From: Diphasiastrum complanatum
Taxonomy: Eukaryota; Streptophyta; Lycopodiopsida; Lycopodiales; Lycopodiaceae
DNA length: 64,000 nucleotides
Direction of reading: 5' to 3'
Assembly (NCBI GenBank): GCA_029204225.1
Contig: CM055103.1
Span: forward strand, 56,129,078-56,193,077
A program made the position numbers and the translations under genes. Positions 11,040 through 21,047 of this stretch are shown here, piece by piece. Positions within the stretch are counted from its first letter, which is position 1; every line of letters begins with the position of its first letter. The notes beneath the pieces were generated by a model. The model was not told where the DNA came from. It did no database searches and worked only from the letters and a program-made list of their open reading frames with translations.

Positions 11040-11756
11040 TTTTTTGTGAATCTTTATATACGCCACAAACAGATGGAAGTTTTGGCAAGCTCAAAGCAAT
11101 TCCATTGTCTAGTTTTCAAAGTGATGAGTGGCCTACTCCTGACAGCATTGTTTCTAAATCCTTGAGATGCAAGCTACTCATTGATATTAGAAATGCTATG
11201 AAGATAACCACAGGCTCAAAAATTGTTCACCTAAATTGGTTTATCTCATTACATATATTTGTTGATTTTTTCTTGAGTGCTAGTGGTCGTAGGACACCAA
11301 CTTTATTTGTTTGCAAGGATTGACAAGATGAGACTTCGTCAGATCTCATGGATCAAGGCTGGGATAGTAAAACAAATAATGACATAGAATGCAGGATTAA
11401 AAAGTCCTCAATGATCTTTCGTTATCATATCGAAAAGCAAATGCTCAGTCTCACATTTAGCTACTAGAGATACAAGAAAATTGAATCTACCAACATATTT
11501 CAGATTTATCATCAACGTAAGACTCGTAAGTACTTTATGTTTATTGCCATTTCAAAATAGAACAAAATAATAAAAAATGTCATCATTTACAATTGCACAT
11601 TCACTAATATTTGCCATGTCACAGATGCGAAAAAGACATGAGCTGATAACGTGCTGCAAAGATCTACCTACAACAATCACCATTGTGGGAGAACAATAGT
11701 TTCAAATAAACTTTAGTAAAAATTTGTGTATACACTCTTTCATTCAATAAATGAAA
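11040..11756 (+). pseudogene. Fourth element gene, unknown function, partial (A1)
   Basis: From 11,105 the frame reads SSFQSDEWPTPDSIVSKSLR..., ending at a stop at 11,323 and readable a little further (DLMDQGWDSKTN). It aligns with the - strand protein of copy B (SEEWVPPDSTIAKSFRSKFF..., 48,563-48,892), sharing the blocks (S)EWxPPDS, CxTGSK, IFVDFF and a downstream D-W-D-K-T. Conservation between such diverged copies says the protein mattered to the element. I recognise no domain. Two AATAAA-like signals near 11,735 may mark its 3' end. The 5' part is missing at the truncated left edge. Confidence 0.6.
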
Positions 11757-11894
11757 GCCCAAGTTGGGCATCAGTACATGTATTTTGTGCTCCCAAATTC
11801 ATAAACTAGAGCAGTATTTGATATATCAATGTATATTTTTCTATGAATTCTATACATGTATTTGTGTTCTATGTTATCTATATTTATTCTGATC

Positions 11895-13577
11895 TTAATT
11901 TAATATAACTACATCACCCTCTGCACCATCATCAATAACGGGAGGCTGAAGCCTTGCCCTAGCCAGTATACTTTGGATAATTTCTTGTCTAAATCTGTAC
12001 ACCTGGCTTGATGTGTACTTGGGAAGTGTAAACTGCAAAATAGAACATTCATGTATTAGTAATGGCCAAAAACATCAACAAAATAGAAAACTAATCATGA
12101 TTCCAAAATAAGAATAAACAGAATTTATTACCTTAGAAATATCAACATCTTGCTGAAGGTTGAACCACTCAAAAAATAACTTTGCATTGTATAATGTGTA
12201 CCACCCATAGCTGAATGAATCATTTTGCTGGGGTGACTGCAAAATAATTCAGCACACAAGAAATCAATTATGAAACAGAATGAATTAGAATGAAACAGAA
12301 TGAAACAATTACATTAGAATATTGATTTCAAAATGCTATTAAGAAAGATAGAGTTTACCTCCAAAGTGACGATCTGCCAGTCCACGGAATGGGGAACATC
12401 TATAGGAATATATTTACTTAGATATGGAAGGTATATATCTACATCCTTATGCATATTTCTCGCCGAATTCATCTTGACACAAAAACCTTTAATAATATTA
12501 TCTATAGATCTCTTAATAGAGATCAGGTTTAAACTCCAGTGGTCACTGCAAAATAAGATTGAAATTTCTATGATAAGGGATGAGCAGATATTTTGTTGCT
12601 GGTGTGAATCCACTTGTCAGACACTGTGACAATGTGTCATTATTCTCCTTGAAGGCCTGAAGCAAAAAGTTACTCAGCACCAGCAACTCATTGGATGAAT
12701 CTCTTGCAATGTCATATTGCAAGAGTGTAAGCCCGGACTCTATCACATGATCACTGATAGAAGCCCATCTGTCTTTGAGATCCAAGCAATCTAGAACTCT
12801 AAAATTAATACTAAAATCAAGTTCATCTAGTCTAAAACAAAAAGGAGTACCAATTGTATCTATAGCATCGGATATGTCTTTCTCAAATTTAAGATAATCA
12901 TCCGAATCTATATATGTATATAAATTTGGAAGAGGAGGAGGAGGAGGAGGTGGATGTGTAGTATCTACATGAATTAAATGGGCATCCAAACAGATGTAGC
13001 TATATTTACAACATTATCAACAACAACGTTATCTACAAGGGATTCCGGGTTAGGCTTCACAGAATTTGTGGTGTCTACCCTCCTTACTCTTCGGAGCTCT
13101 CTTGGGGGCTGTCTGCTTCCTAGGACGCTTCGTAGGAAGATCAGTCCTATCTAGAGGAGTTGGTCTAGGAGCAGCAGGCTAAGATATGTGTAACCTACAA
13201 TACCTATCCCTCATTCTCATCAGGAGCTGAAAATCCTTGGGCATTATGGTGACTCTCTTGGAATGGATTGCAAGCAAAAAAGAATCCTCAAAAAAAAGGC
13301 TAATGTAATCTTCAACAACCTCCTGAAAGCACTGAAGAGCACTGGTTGTGAATTTGACTAGCTGTCTGAGATCATTTCTTGTTATGTTTCGGACAACACG
13401 GTAGAATGGAGCTCTTGGGATCAACAGAGCTATTGATCTCTGATACTTGCATATCTCAGAGAGCCACCTGCTGCGGTTGCATGTTCTAGGTCTAGCGGGT
13501 GGTGTAATGGCAACCACAGGGGCTGAGGATGAGCTAGGAGAGAAGAAGTCCCTCCTTGTCTGCTTTCTCCTATCCAT
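11895..13577 (-). pseudogene. CENH3-like histone H3 fold joined to Ulp1-like (C48) cysteine protease, copy A1
   Basis: Starts at ATG 13,577. Residues about 35-130 are a full histone H3 fold: CKYQRSIALLIPRAPFYRVV, VRNIT, a loop 1 one residue longer than H3, EDYISLFFEDSFLLAIHSKR and VTIMPKDFQLLMRM. LLIPRAPF..VRNIT and KDFQL resemble plant CENH3 (LLIPAASF..VRSIT, KDFEL) more than canonical H3 (LLIRKLPF..VREIA, KDIQL). A CAG-to-TAG stop (13,179) follows, then an in-frame basic, proline-rich linker with an NLS-like KRPRKQTAPKRAPK, a proline run at about 12,930-12,950, a further domain, and an Ulp1 core: His in DHWSLNLISI, Asn where Asp is expected (VKMNSARN), and PQQNDSFSYGWYTL, where Tyr (12,207-12,209) replaces the catalytic Cys. 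The last exon, FTLPKYTSSQVYRF, ends at 11,895. Ulp1 proteases cleave SUMO; this copy cannot. Confidence 0.75.
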
Positions 13578-13639
13578 GGACGTGTACTATGGGATAGCGG
13601 ACTTGTTTGTGACGGTTAGGATGAGCAGGGAGAGATGAT

Positions 13640-14454
13640 AAAGATGGCACAATTTCTGAATTCTTCGACTTTGTAGATTTTAAAACAGATGACCTTGTTG
13701 CTGATATTGATTTTGATGATGAGGAGGGACTTATGACCGATGAAGAATGCCTAACTAAGACTTTATCAAATGTAGCTGAGGATGGGTGAGGCAGACCATC
13801 CGATGAAGAATTCACAGCATTTCAATCCTAGATAGGCTTCCCTCGTCCATCATTAATGCATTTCACTGATGATTCCACTTCAGTACGTGGTCATTATATT
13901 GATCATCCTGATCTGGTTGTTGCTGATGAAGAATGTGTAAGTGTTTAAACTTCCTTGCATTAGAATGTTTTTAATCATTGAATGTGTTTTTGCTAACATA
14001 TTCCCTATTGCAGGATGCTCTCATAATAGATTATTTTGCTACGAGACGAGGTGGTTTCAGACAACACGCATCCTCGTTCCAGAGGGACATTGGACTAGGC
14101 CACTATCTTAGGCATTTCCTGAAGAATGAAATCTGTATTGCTCATTCCAAGCTGAGCCCAGTCGGGGAGAGTCTTATAATGGCAGTTAAAGCTTTATCAT
14201 TTTACCTAGGAGGACATAAATTTGTTAAGACAAATAAGATCATTTTTGTCAAAAGATCTTATGTTTTGAACATTTTAGGCTTTACTGATGGGAATGTTCC
14301 TTTAAGGAGCTCCCATTATTCATTGTATTCCACTTATATTGATCTGAGTGGAAATAAGAATAATGCACATCTATTAGATGCATACACTAGCAGAGAATTT
14401 CTTCATGACAATACTGCCATAGAATCTGACACAAGATCTGTGATAAATAGTTGA
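13640..14454 (+). pseudogene. Acidic two-exon protein with possible histone-fold C-terminus, copy A1 (5' deleted)
   Basis: Exon 1 remnant (about 13,640-13,936: EFFDFVDF..DDLVADIDFD, rich in Asp/Glu, with one in-frame stop) joins by a GTAAGT donor and a TTGCAG acceptor to exon 2 (14,014-14,454: DYFATRRGGFRQHASSFQ...). Exon 2 contains GHYLRHFLKN, SPVGESLIMAVKALSFYLGG and KTNKIIFVKRSYVLNILGF. That helix / long helix / short strand / helix pattern resembles a histone fold, nearest H2B in layout. The intron is conserved in A2 and B. The N-terminal half and the promoter are deleted. The end is frameshifted compared with A3 (SDDE stop). The histone-fold reading is inference. Confidence 0.5.
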
Positions 14455-14584
14455 CACTTTGTATTTTGGTATAATATAATCAATACATTTACATTGAGTA
14501 TTTCTCCTCTCTTGTTCAATGAATTTGCAAAGCAATTCTGAACATGTCATGATTTGATGACAATGATGATCTTCTACTCAACAA

Positions 14585-16395
14585 TCATCTAACTTTCTCT
14601 TCCTGTATGAACTTGCATGCTTTTCTAAACTTGTTGTATTGTGTGGACTTTGTTATATGTCGAATCTGAACTCTGCGGTAGAACCACTGAAACAATTGAC
14701 AAATGTAGTTTCATTTTTCATTGGTTCCTCCATGTTGTGTATTTCGATGAAATGCTGCTCGTGCTTGCAAGTGTGACTTCTCCATCCCTTGTGATGACCA
14801 TACACTCAAGCTTCCATATGTATTTGCAAAAAATGTTGTATGATCTCTTAGTATGTGCTGCATATCTCAAAATTATAATGTTAGTCTTATGTTTGGATCT
14901 AAATATATATGAAAATTTGAAAGCATTTTGAAAATTTTATCTAACCATGTAATGAGTGATGTGAGCATCTCTCCATGCTTTTGATACTGCATTAACAAAC
15001 TTGACACAAGTCCTTTGGACAGCTTTCTTATCAATATTAGAGTATTTTTCTTTTCTATAAATAACAATCACACAATCCATACATCAACTTTTAGTACTCT
15101 GGTTTTGCCGTCTTTCTTGAAGTCCTGAATGGCAGCAATAATATATGTCTAGACTGAGTGTTGAATATTAGAAGCCTTACCAGTATGATTTGATAGGAAA
15201 TGACGTGCTTTTGCTCCTCTTATGCTTGGCTTAGTTGGCATGTTCCCATTATTTCCTGAAAGCTTTTCATTTTTTTGAATTTTGACATGTCCTTTATGGA
15301 GTCCTGCTTTTGATAAAACATCTTCTAATCGAGAGATAGCTTCCTTTGCTTACCCTTTCACAATTTCTGACTCATCTAACTTAAGTACTATGATTATTTT
15401 GCCATTCACCTTTTCATAGACTATATCATAGAATGTGACGATGTATCTCAGTAAGTAATTTAGATCAACAAATAAATTGCTTGATGAATCATAGAATATC
15501 GATCTTCCGTCAGTTTCATACACCTCAATATGAAATGGAGTTCTAGTGATCTTATGCATACCTATGTTTAATGTATCTCTCACTTTCTTCAAGTGATCTG
15601 TCCTAGGGATTGGGACTTTTCTAATTTGAACTTGCTTAAAAGCTTCTCTAATTAGTTTAAATATTGTTGCATATTCTTCTCTACTAATACCTGCAAAATC
15701 ACAAGCACCCTGAACTATAGTCTTATCTAAAAATTTTTGAATGTCCATCATCAAAGACTATGCTATTTTATTCTTTACATTTGAAATCCTATTGTTCATC
15801 ATGATATGCTCAGTGGATTTGCAAGTCAATTTTGTGCCCAATGACATTCCTAGTGAAGCATTGTCTTTAATATTCCGAGGAGCTACCAATGCAGATCTGC
15901 AAAAAAAACATATAGTTAACAAAATATCACCATAGCTGAAATTAAATCCAAATGTCATTGAAAAACCTACAAAAATCAGAATATGCTTACTTGAATGCAC
16001 GGATCCTTCCATTTCGATAACCTCCTTTTGAAAGCATTTTAATATCCTTGCAACTTTGTCGCTTTTTCTTCTTACTTTTAGCTTTCTTCTTTGCCAAATC
16101 CACATCCTTCAATAATTGTAAGTTTTCAATACAAATAGACTGTAAGCCTGATTGCATTTGCTCTAGTTCTGATTTGATATTGATTGTTATATTCTATAAT
16201 GATTCATTATTTTTATTAAGTTGTTCATTTTCTTCTAACGTCTTTTGGAGACAATCTCTATTCTGACAATAAGAGGATATCCGAATTAACTCACCTTCTA
16301 AAAAGTGAACTTTATTCATATAAAATTGTTTTCCATGGTTCTGCAATCTTTCACAATATCCTATTAATCCACTATGCCCATTGCGTATTCATGTA
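14585..16395 (-). pseudogene. DDE-type transposase of the element, copy A1 (middle exon deleted)
   Basis: A lysine-rich coiled-coil-like first exon (about 16,395-15,991: LEENEQLNKNNESL, KKKAKSKKKKRQSCK) splices to the next (15,896-15,346), which carries the likely first catalytic Asp in VLKLDESEIVKG. The sequence then jumps at about 15,347 to the GLHKGHVKIQK region, losing about 600 nt that hold the GDLK and CxxC blocks present in A3. The last exon (about 14,870-14,585) has YGSLSVWSSQGMEKSHWQAR, where the Glu is the likely third catalytic residue. Several stops and frameshifts are present. Such an enzyme would cut and join the element's termini; this copy cannot. Confidence 0.65.
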
Positions 16396-17098
16396 ACTAA
16401 ATGAGTTATTGAAGAGAATGTGGGATGTGTCAAAGTGCTTGGATCTTGTGGATAGAATGTTTCATCTATCCACAAATTCAAGTTTTTTTTCCTTCGGCCC
16501 TGTAACGAGAACGATCCTCAACAGATATTTGAATTCCTTTGCCTCCTTTTCTTTGCAAAGGTGCCAAATCAATAGGGATATCCACATGTAGATGATACAA
16601 TGTCATCATCAAAAAAAGAATAGAGTAATCAGCTGCATCAAAGTACTATGACCAAATTCTATGAAGCAAAACAAAATACTCATCTTTGATTATATCATAT
16701 ACTATGTACGATCAATCCAATCTCCATGCTTGTATGCTTGATTCAAATTTGAAAATGCAGCTCATTTTTTCATTCCAATAGGTAGTTGGTGCTCATTTTT
16801 CCATTCTCGTGGAAGTAATGCATATGTAAACATTTTGCAATTTTTCCTGATTTGCATTTGGGGATGGCGGTCATATTCTAGATGCAGTAAAAATATTCCC
16901 TTTTTGTAACCAATGGAGGAAATATTTTTGAATTCAGTCAAGTTATACTGCGAATTGTTAACAGTTGTTAACTGTGACTATAGATGTTGTGGTTAGATCA
17001 TTGGGAGTTGGGGAGGCCTTGGGAGTGGTGTGGGCAAGCAAATAAACAATATTGTTTTTTTTATTTTGATATTTTTCTATATCCTACATGGCATTCCT

Positions 17099-17134
17099 TA
17101 AAGGGTCTTTTTGATATTGAGAACTCCTCTAATG
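17099..17134 (-). repeat. Terminal inverted repeat, transposase end of A1
   Basis: Thirty-six nt ending CTCCTCTAATG. The reverse complement (CATTAGAGGAGTTCTC...) is identical to the left end of A3 at 32,094-32,129, which is the opposite end of the element. That fixes both the terminus and its inverted nature. B (49,812-49,851) and C (53,498-53,539) end with related sequence. Confidence 0.85.
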
Positions 17135-17460
17135 ATTAAGGCACTACGTGCTGATTGCCGTCACCTTTGGACAATATTTGGTTCTTTTAGAGATCTTGTC
17201 CGGACGTGATGAAGGTACTTTTGAGCCTTCAAATCTTTGAGCCTACTATTTGAATAGATACGTGACTTAGTCAGTGAACTGACTAGTCGGAGGTGTCCGA
17301 CGACTAGTCGGAAGTATCCGATGATTAGTTGGTGTCGGAGTATGATGATGAGTCGGTGTCTGTTGAATAGTCGATGACGGAGGATTAGTCGGTGTCGATG
17401 TTGGCAGTCTATTCTACTATGGCAGCTAGGTCTAATGAGGGTTCTTGTGTAGTATAGTGG
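17135..17460. repeat. Host/LTR sequence at A1 insertion, inverted copy of 23,390-23,705
   Basis: Starting at the A1 terminus, about 320 nt match the reverse complement of 23,390-23,705 (GGCACTACGTGCTG, TTTGGACAATATTTGGTTC). It contains short palindromic repeats of GACTAGTCGG-type sequence (17,279-17,400) and ends at TCTAATGAGGGTTCTTGTGTAGTATAG. A third partial match is at 41,455-41,500. It is probably part of an LTR, and A1 appears to have inserted into it. Confidence 0.7.
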
Positions 17461-18300
17461 TAGACTGCTCGTCCGCCCTTCTAAGCTCTACAAGCTTTCA
17501 ACTGCAAATAAAGAACAATAACAAAAGGGGAGCACCAAGGCTTCCCAACTGGTGCTCAAAATAAAAATGGTGTGGCTAAGGCGGTACCCAACTAGCCACT
17601 ACATGGAAAATAAATATACTTGCTAAGGCTTACCCAACTAGCAAGGGTGAAAAGATATTGCGGCTAATACTAAGCAATAAGCAATTAAAAATATGCCACA
17701 ATAAAAACCAATGAAAGGAGACAAGAGGAGGCCTGAGCACCTTCTCTCAAGCTATGCACCTTCCAATGGGAACACAAGAAAATAGAATGACTTCTCAACT
17801 AGAGAGCAATGTAGCATAATCTCAAAGTGTTGTGTACATAAGAAATACCTCTCCTCTTATAACAAGGAGGGCCTTCCATAGGCATCCACTAGCTTATGGG
17901 ATTAGTTCTAAACTAGCCATTCTAAGGCTTCTAAAAAACTTCTAACTTAGAACCTAGAACTTTTGGAACTTTCTAACTTGAGACTTAAGATAATGTAGAA
18001 TCTTTCTAAGCTTAAGTTTCTTAAGTCTAAGTTCTAATCCTAAGTTTAAGTTATTTTATTATTTTAAGCTTCTACCCATGGACTTCCAAAACACATGCCA
18101 TAGTAGAAGTTTATTGGCAAATACTCATACGTGGGCTTACAAAACACATGCCACAAAGTTTATTTTTATTTTTATATTTTTCACTGTGTTTGTACAATTG
18201 CTAAGATTAGCCCCCTCCTTATTGGATTGGTGGTCCCACACCAATCGATGCTTTTTCTTCCTAGATCTTTTGAGCTTTTTGGAGGCAAGATTGTTGTTGT
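17461..18300. other. Retroelement-associated non-coding sequence
   Basis: 17,480-17,660 (GGAGCACCAAGGCTTCCCAAC..., TTGCTAAGGCTTACCCAACTAG) is an inverted copy of about 41,235-41,420, so it belongs to a repeated, probably LTR, sequence. 17,660-18,300 has no recognised coding content. Confidence 0.45.
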
Positions 18301-18319
18301 CAAGATTGGTAAATTTTGT

Positions 18320-19150
18320 TGCCGATCAGGTGAAGGTAGATATTTTGAAGCACTTCGATATATCAGACCTAGGAGAAGCCAAATGCTACATGGGTTTACA
18401 AATCGACAGAGATCTTCAAGGCAGGAGACTATATCTACACCAGTGAAGATACGTTCAGAAGATTATTGATGATTTCGAGATGACAAATTGCAAGGGAGTA
18501 AATATTCCAATGGTTCCTGACATAGTGCTGACAAATGAAAACTATCCCAGAGATGAAGCAGGACGACAAACAATGGTTCATAAGCCTTATAGAAGGCTTA
18601 TCGGTTCTTTGATGTACTTGGCAGACAATACGCGGCCAGACATTGTTAGGCAGTGCTTAGATTGAGCCAATTCAATGTCAATTTAGGTCTAACACACTGG
18701 AAGACTGCCAAGAGGATCTTGCAATACCTGCAGAACACAAAGGACTATGGCCTATGCTATTGCTGAGATGTAGGATTCAAGATTGAATCCTACAGTGATG
18801 CAAGTTGGGTGTCCCTGAAAGATGATAGTAAAAGCATCTCAAGAGGATGTAGTCGTTATCTGGATTAGCAAAAAGCAGACAATAACTACCCAATCATCCT
18901 ATGATACAGAATATGCTGTTGCAGCCACAATGGCCAATGAGCTGACATATTCCTAAATGGACTAAGACAGATCACCAATGAACCGTTGATCCTATACATG
19001 GACAACACCTCTGTTATTTATCTGACAAAAGACCCACTGTCTCATTCCAAAACGAAGTACATCACCATCAAGTATCACTTGATTAGGAAGCAGACCGTCA
19101 CAAATAACATATGCGTAGTAATTGGCTCAATCATGCACTTGACATGACAT
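18320..19150 (+). pseudogene. Copia reverse transcriptase C-terminus and RNase H, decayed
   Basis: In one frame: VDILKHFDISDLGEAKCYMG, a stop, then KIIDDFEMTNCKGVNIPMVP, YRRLIGSLMYLADNTRPDI. With frameshifts, RNase H follows: SYSDASWVSLKDDSKS, ILYMDNTSVIYLTKDP, HIDIKYHLIR-like sequence. These are the standard Copia motifs (YLGLQI, YRSLIGSLMYL, RPDI, SDADWAG, DNTSAIxLAKNPxxHxRTKHIDIxYHFIR). The upstream catalytic YVDD part is absent. At least three stops and two frameshifts make it non-functional. Confidence 0.85.
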
Positions 19151-19159
19151 TGTGAAGCC

Positions 19160-20400
19160 CACTTATCAATCTCCTGCTAGATTATAATAGAGTGGCCAAT
19201 ACCAAAGAGTCAGAGAAATTCTAAAGAAAATATCCTCCCAACATGAGGGGAGGCAGAGAGGAGATCGATCAAAGCCAATTCTCCACCAGGGCTGAGATCA
19301 TTGTGGCATTGCAACCGCAACCTAAATGGCGGAGCAAAGTCTTAAAAGATAGCTGAGGGCAAGAGTAGACTGCAAGAGTACCTGAGGGCACCAACGTAGA
19401 AATGAATTGATCCATTCTACATGCCGCTCAAATGAAAAAATCCATGGCCTGTAGAGAAGCCACGAGTTGAATTGGTGAATTGGCCGATGATTCTAGGAAT
19501 TTCAGACAAAATCTCCCTGGATGACCTGAGGTTATAGTTGCTGGACTTTGAGCACAAATACAAGACCAGTACCGATCTATGCGTGCAAGAAGCTATCAAA
19601 TATTGCCTATCCATGGTCTTTCTAATGTAGCAAGAATGTTTTTGGGATCGTGGTTTGGATCCAATCAGGATCAATTCCAATGTAGCCCTCCAATCAGAGG
19701 AAGACCATGAGATGATGGCCCGACTATCCTACAGAGCAGCCTTGATGTCATCACGGTATGTCACCATGATAGAAGACTGGCAGGTAATGGGCTTCATCGA
19801 AAAGATACGAGAGTACATGGAGCCACTAAATTACGGAAGTAAGCTACGCTTCCAAGTGTTCGAAGCCCTAGGGCGAAAAATGAGCAAGCAAAAACAGACG
19901 ACGAGGCGACAGGCATGACTCGCAACAGGTTATCAAGAGGGCTGGAATGTAGCGGCCATTAAGAAATCTTCATTTTTGCTAAACAGTTTTGCGGATAATA
20001 AGCACCTAGTTTTACGGAAGCGAACGAAGATCTACGTTTTTCCAAGTGTCGAGCGGAACGACAACACCTGTGTTGCAATGGGTCCTGCAACAGATTAGGG
20101 GTGGATAATGTTAGCGGATTCCAGAGAATCTCTTGATGCCGAGCCAAGCTGAAGACACAGAGTATCTCTCACCCATGACCGAGGAGGTCTCTGAAGGAGG
20201 AGAGTAGAAAAAGCTGAGAGCCAAGCATGAGAGCCGAGGATTACTAGCTAGGATGACAGTTATTTTCTATGTCAGCCTACATGGTTTATCCCAAAGAAGG
20301 ATCGACCATGTAGGAGCTAGTAATTTTTCCTAGGCAATGTAAATAAGTGTAGACCCCCTTAAATAATCTAGAGTGAGCCACCTTTTGATGGTGATCTCTA
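19160..20400. other. Unassigned, possibly retroelement gag-like
   Basis: An 87-residue open frame at 19,655-19,918 (+; MDPIRINSNVALQSEEDHEM..., ending MSKQKQTTRRQA) has a basic C-terminus and could be the remnant of a gag or other element protein, but I recognise no family. The surrounding sequence has many stops. Confidence 0.3.
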
Positions 20401-21045
20401 GTGGAAGGGCTATTTCCACATGTAATTTCTAAATTAGTGGAATTGCCACTTGGGCTCCACATGGGCAGCCCTCTTGCTTATTTAAGGACCCCCCTCCCTT
20501 GTAAGGGAGCTTTGATTGTATTGTCATTCCTTTTGATTGAATAAAGAAGATCTTCCACGAGTTCTTGGCAATTGTGAAGATCCTTGTTCATGGCAATCTT
20601 CTTGAGTGAAATTTCTATAAGCATGCTCTGATTTCTTTTTGTGATTGTGGATTAATTAGATATCTTGCTTACTTTCTTGCTTTGTGGAATTTAGACGTGG
20701 ATTAACTTCCTTGTTTCTTGATTTTGTAGTTCCAGCATGCAAGTAAACTATAGAGGCTGAGATTGTGGATTTGATTTTGCATATTCACTAACAATCATGT
20801 CCTTGATTGTTCTTGGGTATTCCAAGCATCAAGAAATGGGTGTTTCTTGACCCTTGGGCTGCTAGAATGTTGTTAGGAAGTTAGCTTTCTTGTTTCTTGT
20901 TTCTTGTTGAATAGCTTAATCTTGTTATTGCATTATTCCCTGATTTCCTAAGATAGTTTGGTAGATAGATTGTAGATTTGCTCTCTGTCCAGAACGTTGA
21001 TCTATGTTGATACTCTGGAAGTCGAGCTTCTTCCTGAGACTCACG
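20400..21045 (+). mobile_element. LTR-like sequence (TATA and polyadenylation signals)
   Basis: TTATTTAAGGA (20,478-20,488) lies about 55 nt before AATAAA (20,540-20,545), as in plant LTR U3/R regions. The downstream part (20,690-20,900: CTTGTTTCTTGATTTTGTAG, TCTTGGGTATTCCAAGCATC) recurs diverged at 53,760-53,960. Borders are not defined. Confidence 0.5.
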
Positions 21046-21047
21046 AG

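Larger units (their letters stand above)
11026..17134. mobile_element. Large TIR DNA transposon, copy A1 (left end truncated, internally deleted)
   Basis: It contains the four-gene set in the order: unknown gene (+), CENH3-like/Ulp1 gene (-), possible histone-fold gene (+), transposase (-). The right terminus is the inverted repeat ending CTCCTCTAATG at 17,134. The left terminus is lost at the join with 10,817-11,025. Two internal deletions show against the other copies: the divergent promoter with the first half of the histone-fold gene (join about 13,635), and the transposase exon carrying the CxxC block (join about 15,347). The same gene order, reversed, is found in B, which defines the element as one unit. 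Confidence 0.8.

Noticed and set aside
12930-12960. Poly-proline stretch as a separate small protein.
   Set aside because: In frame with the histone part upstream and the protease-side domain downstream; best read as linker.
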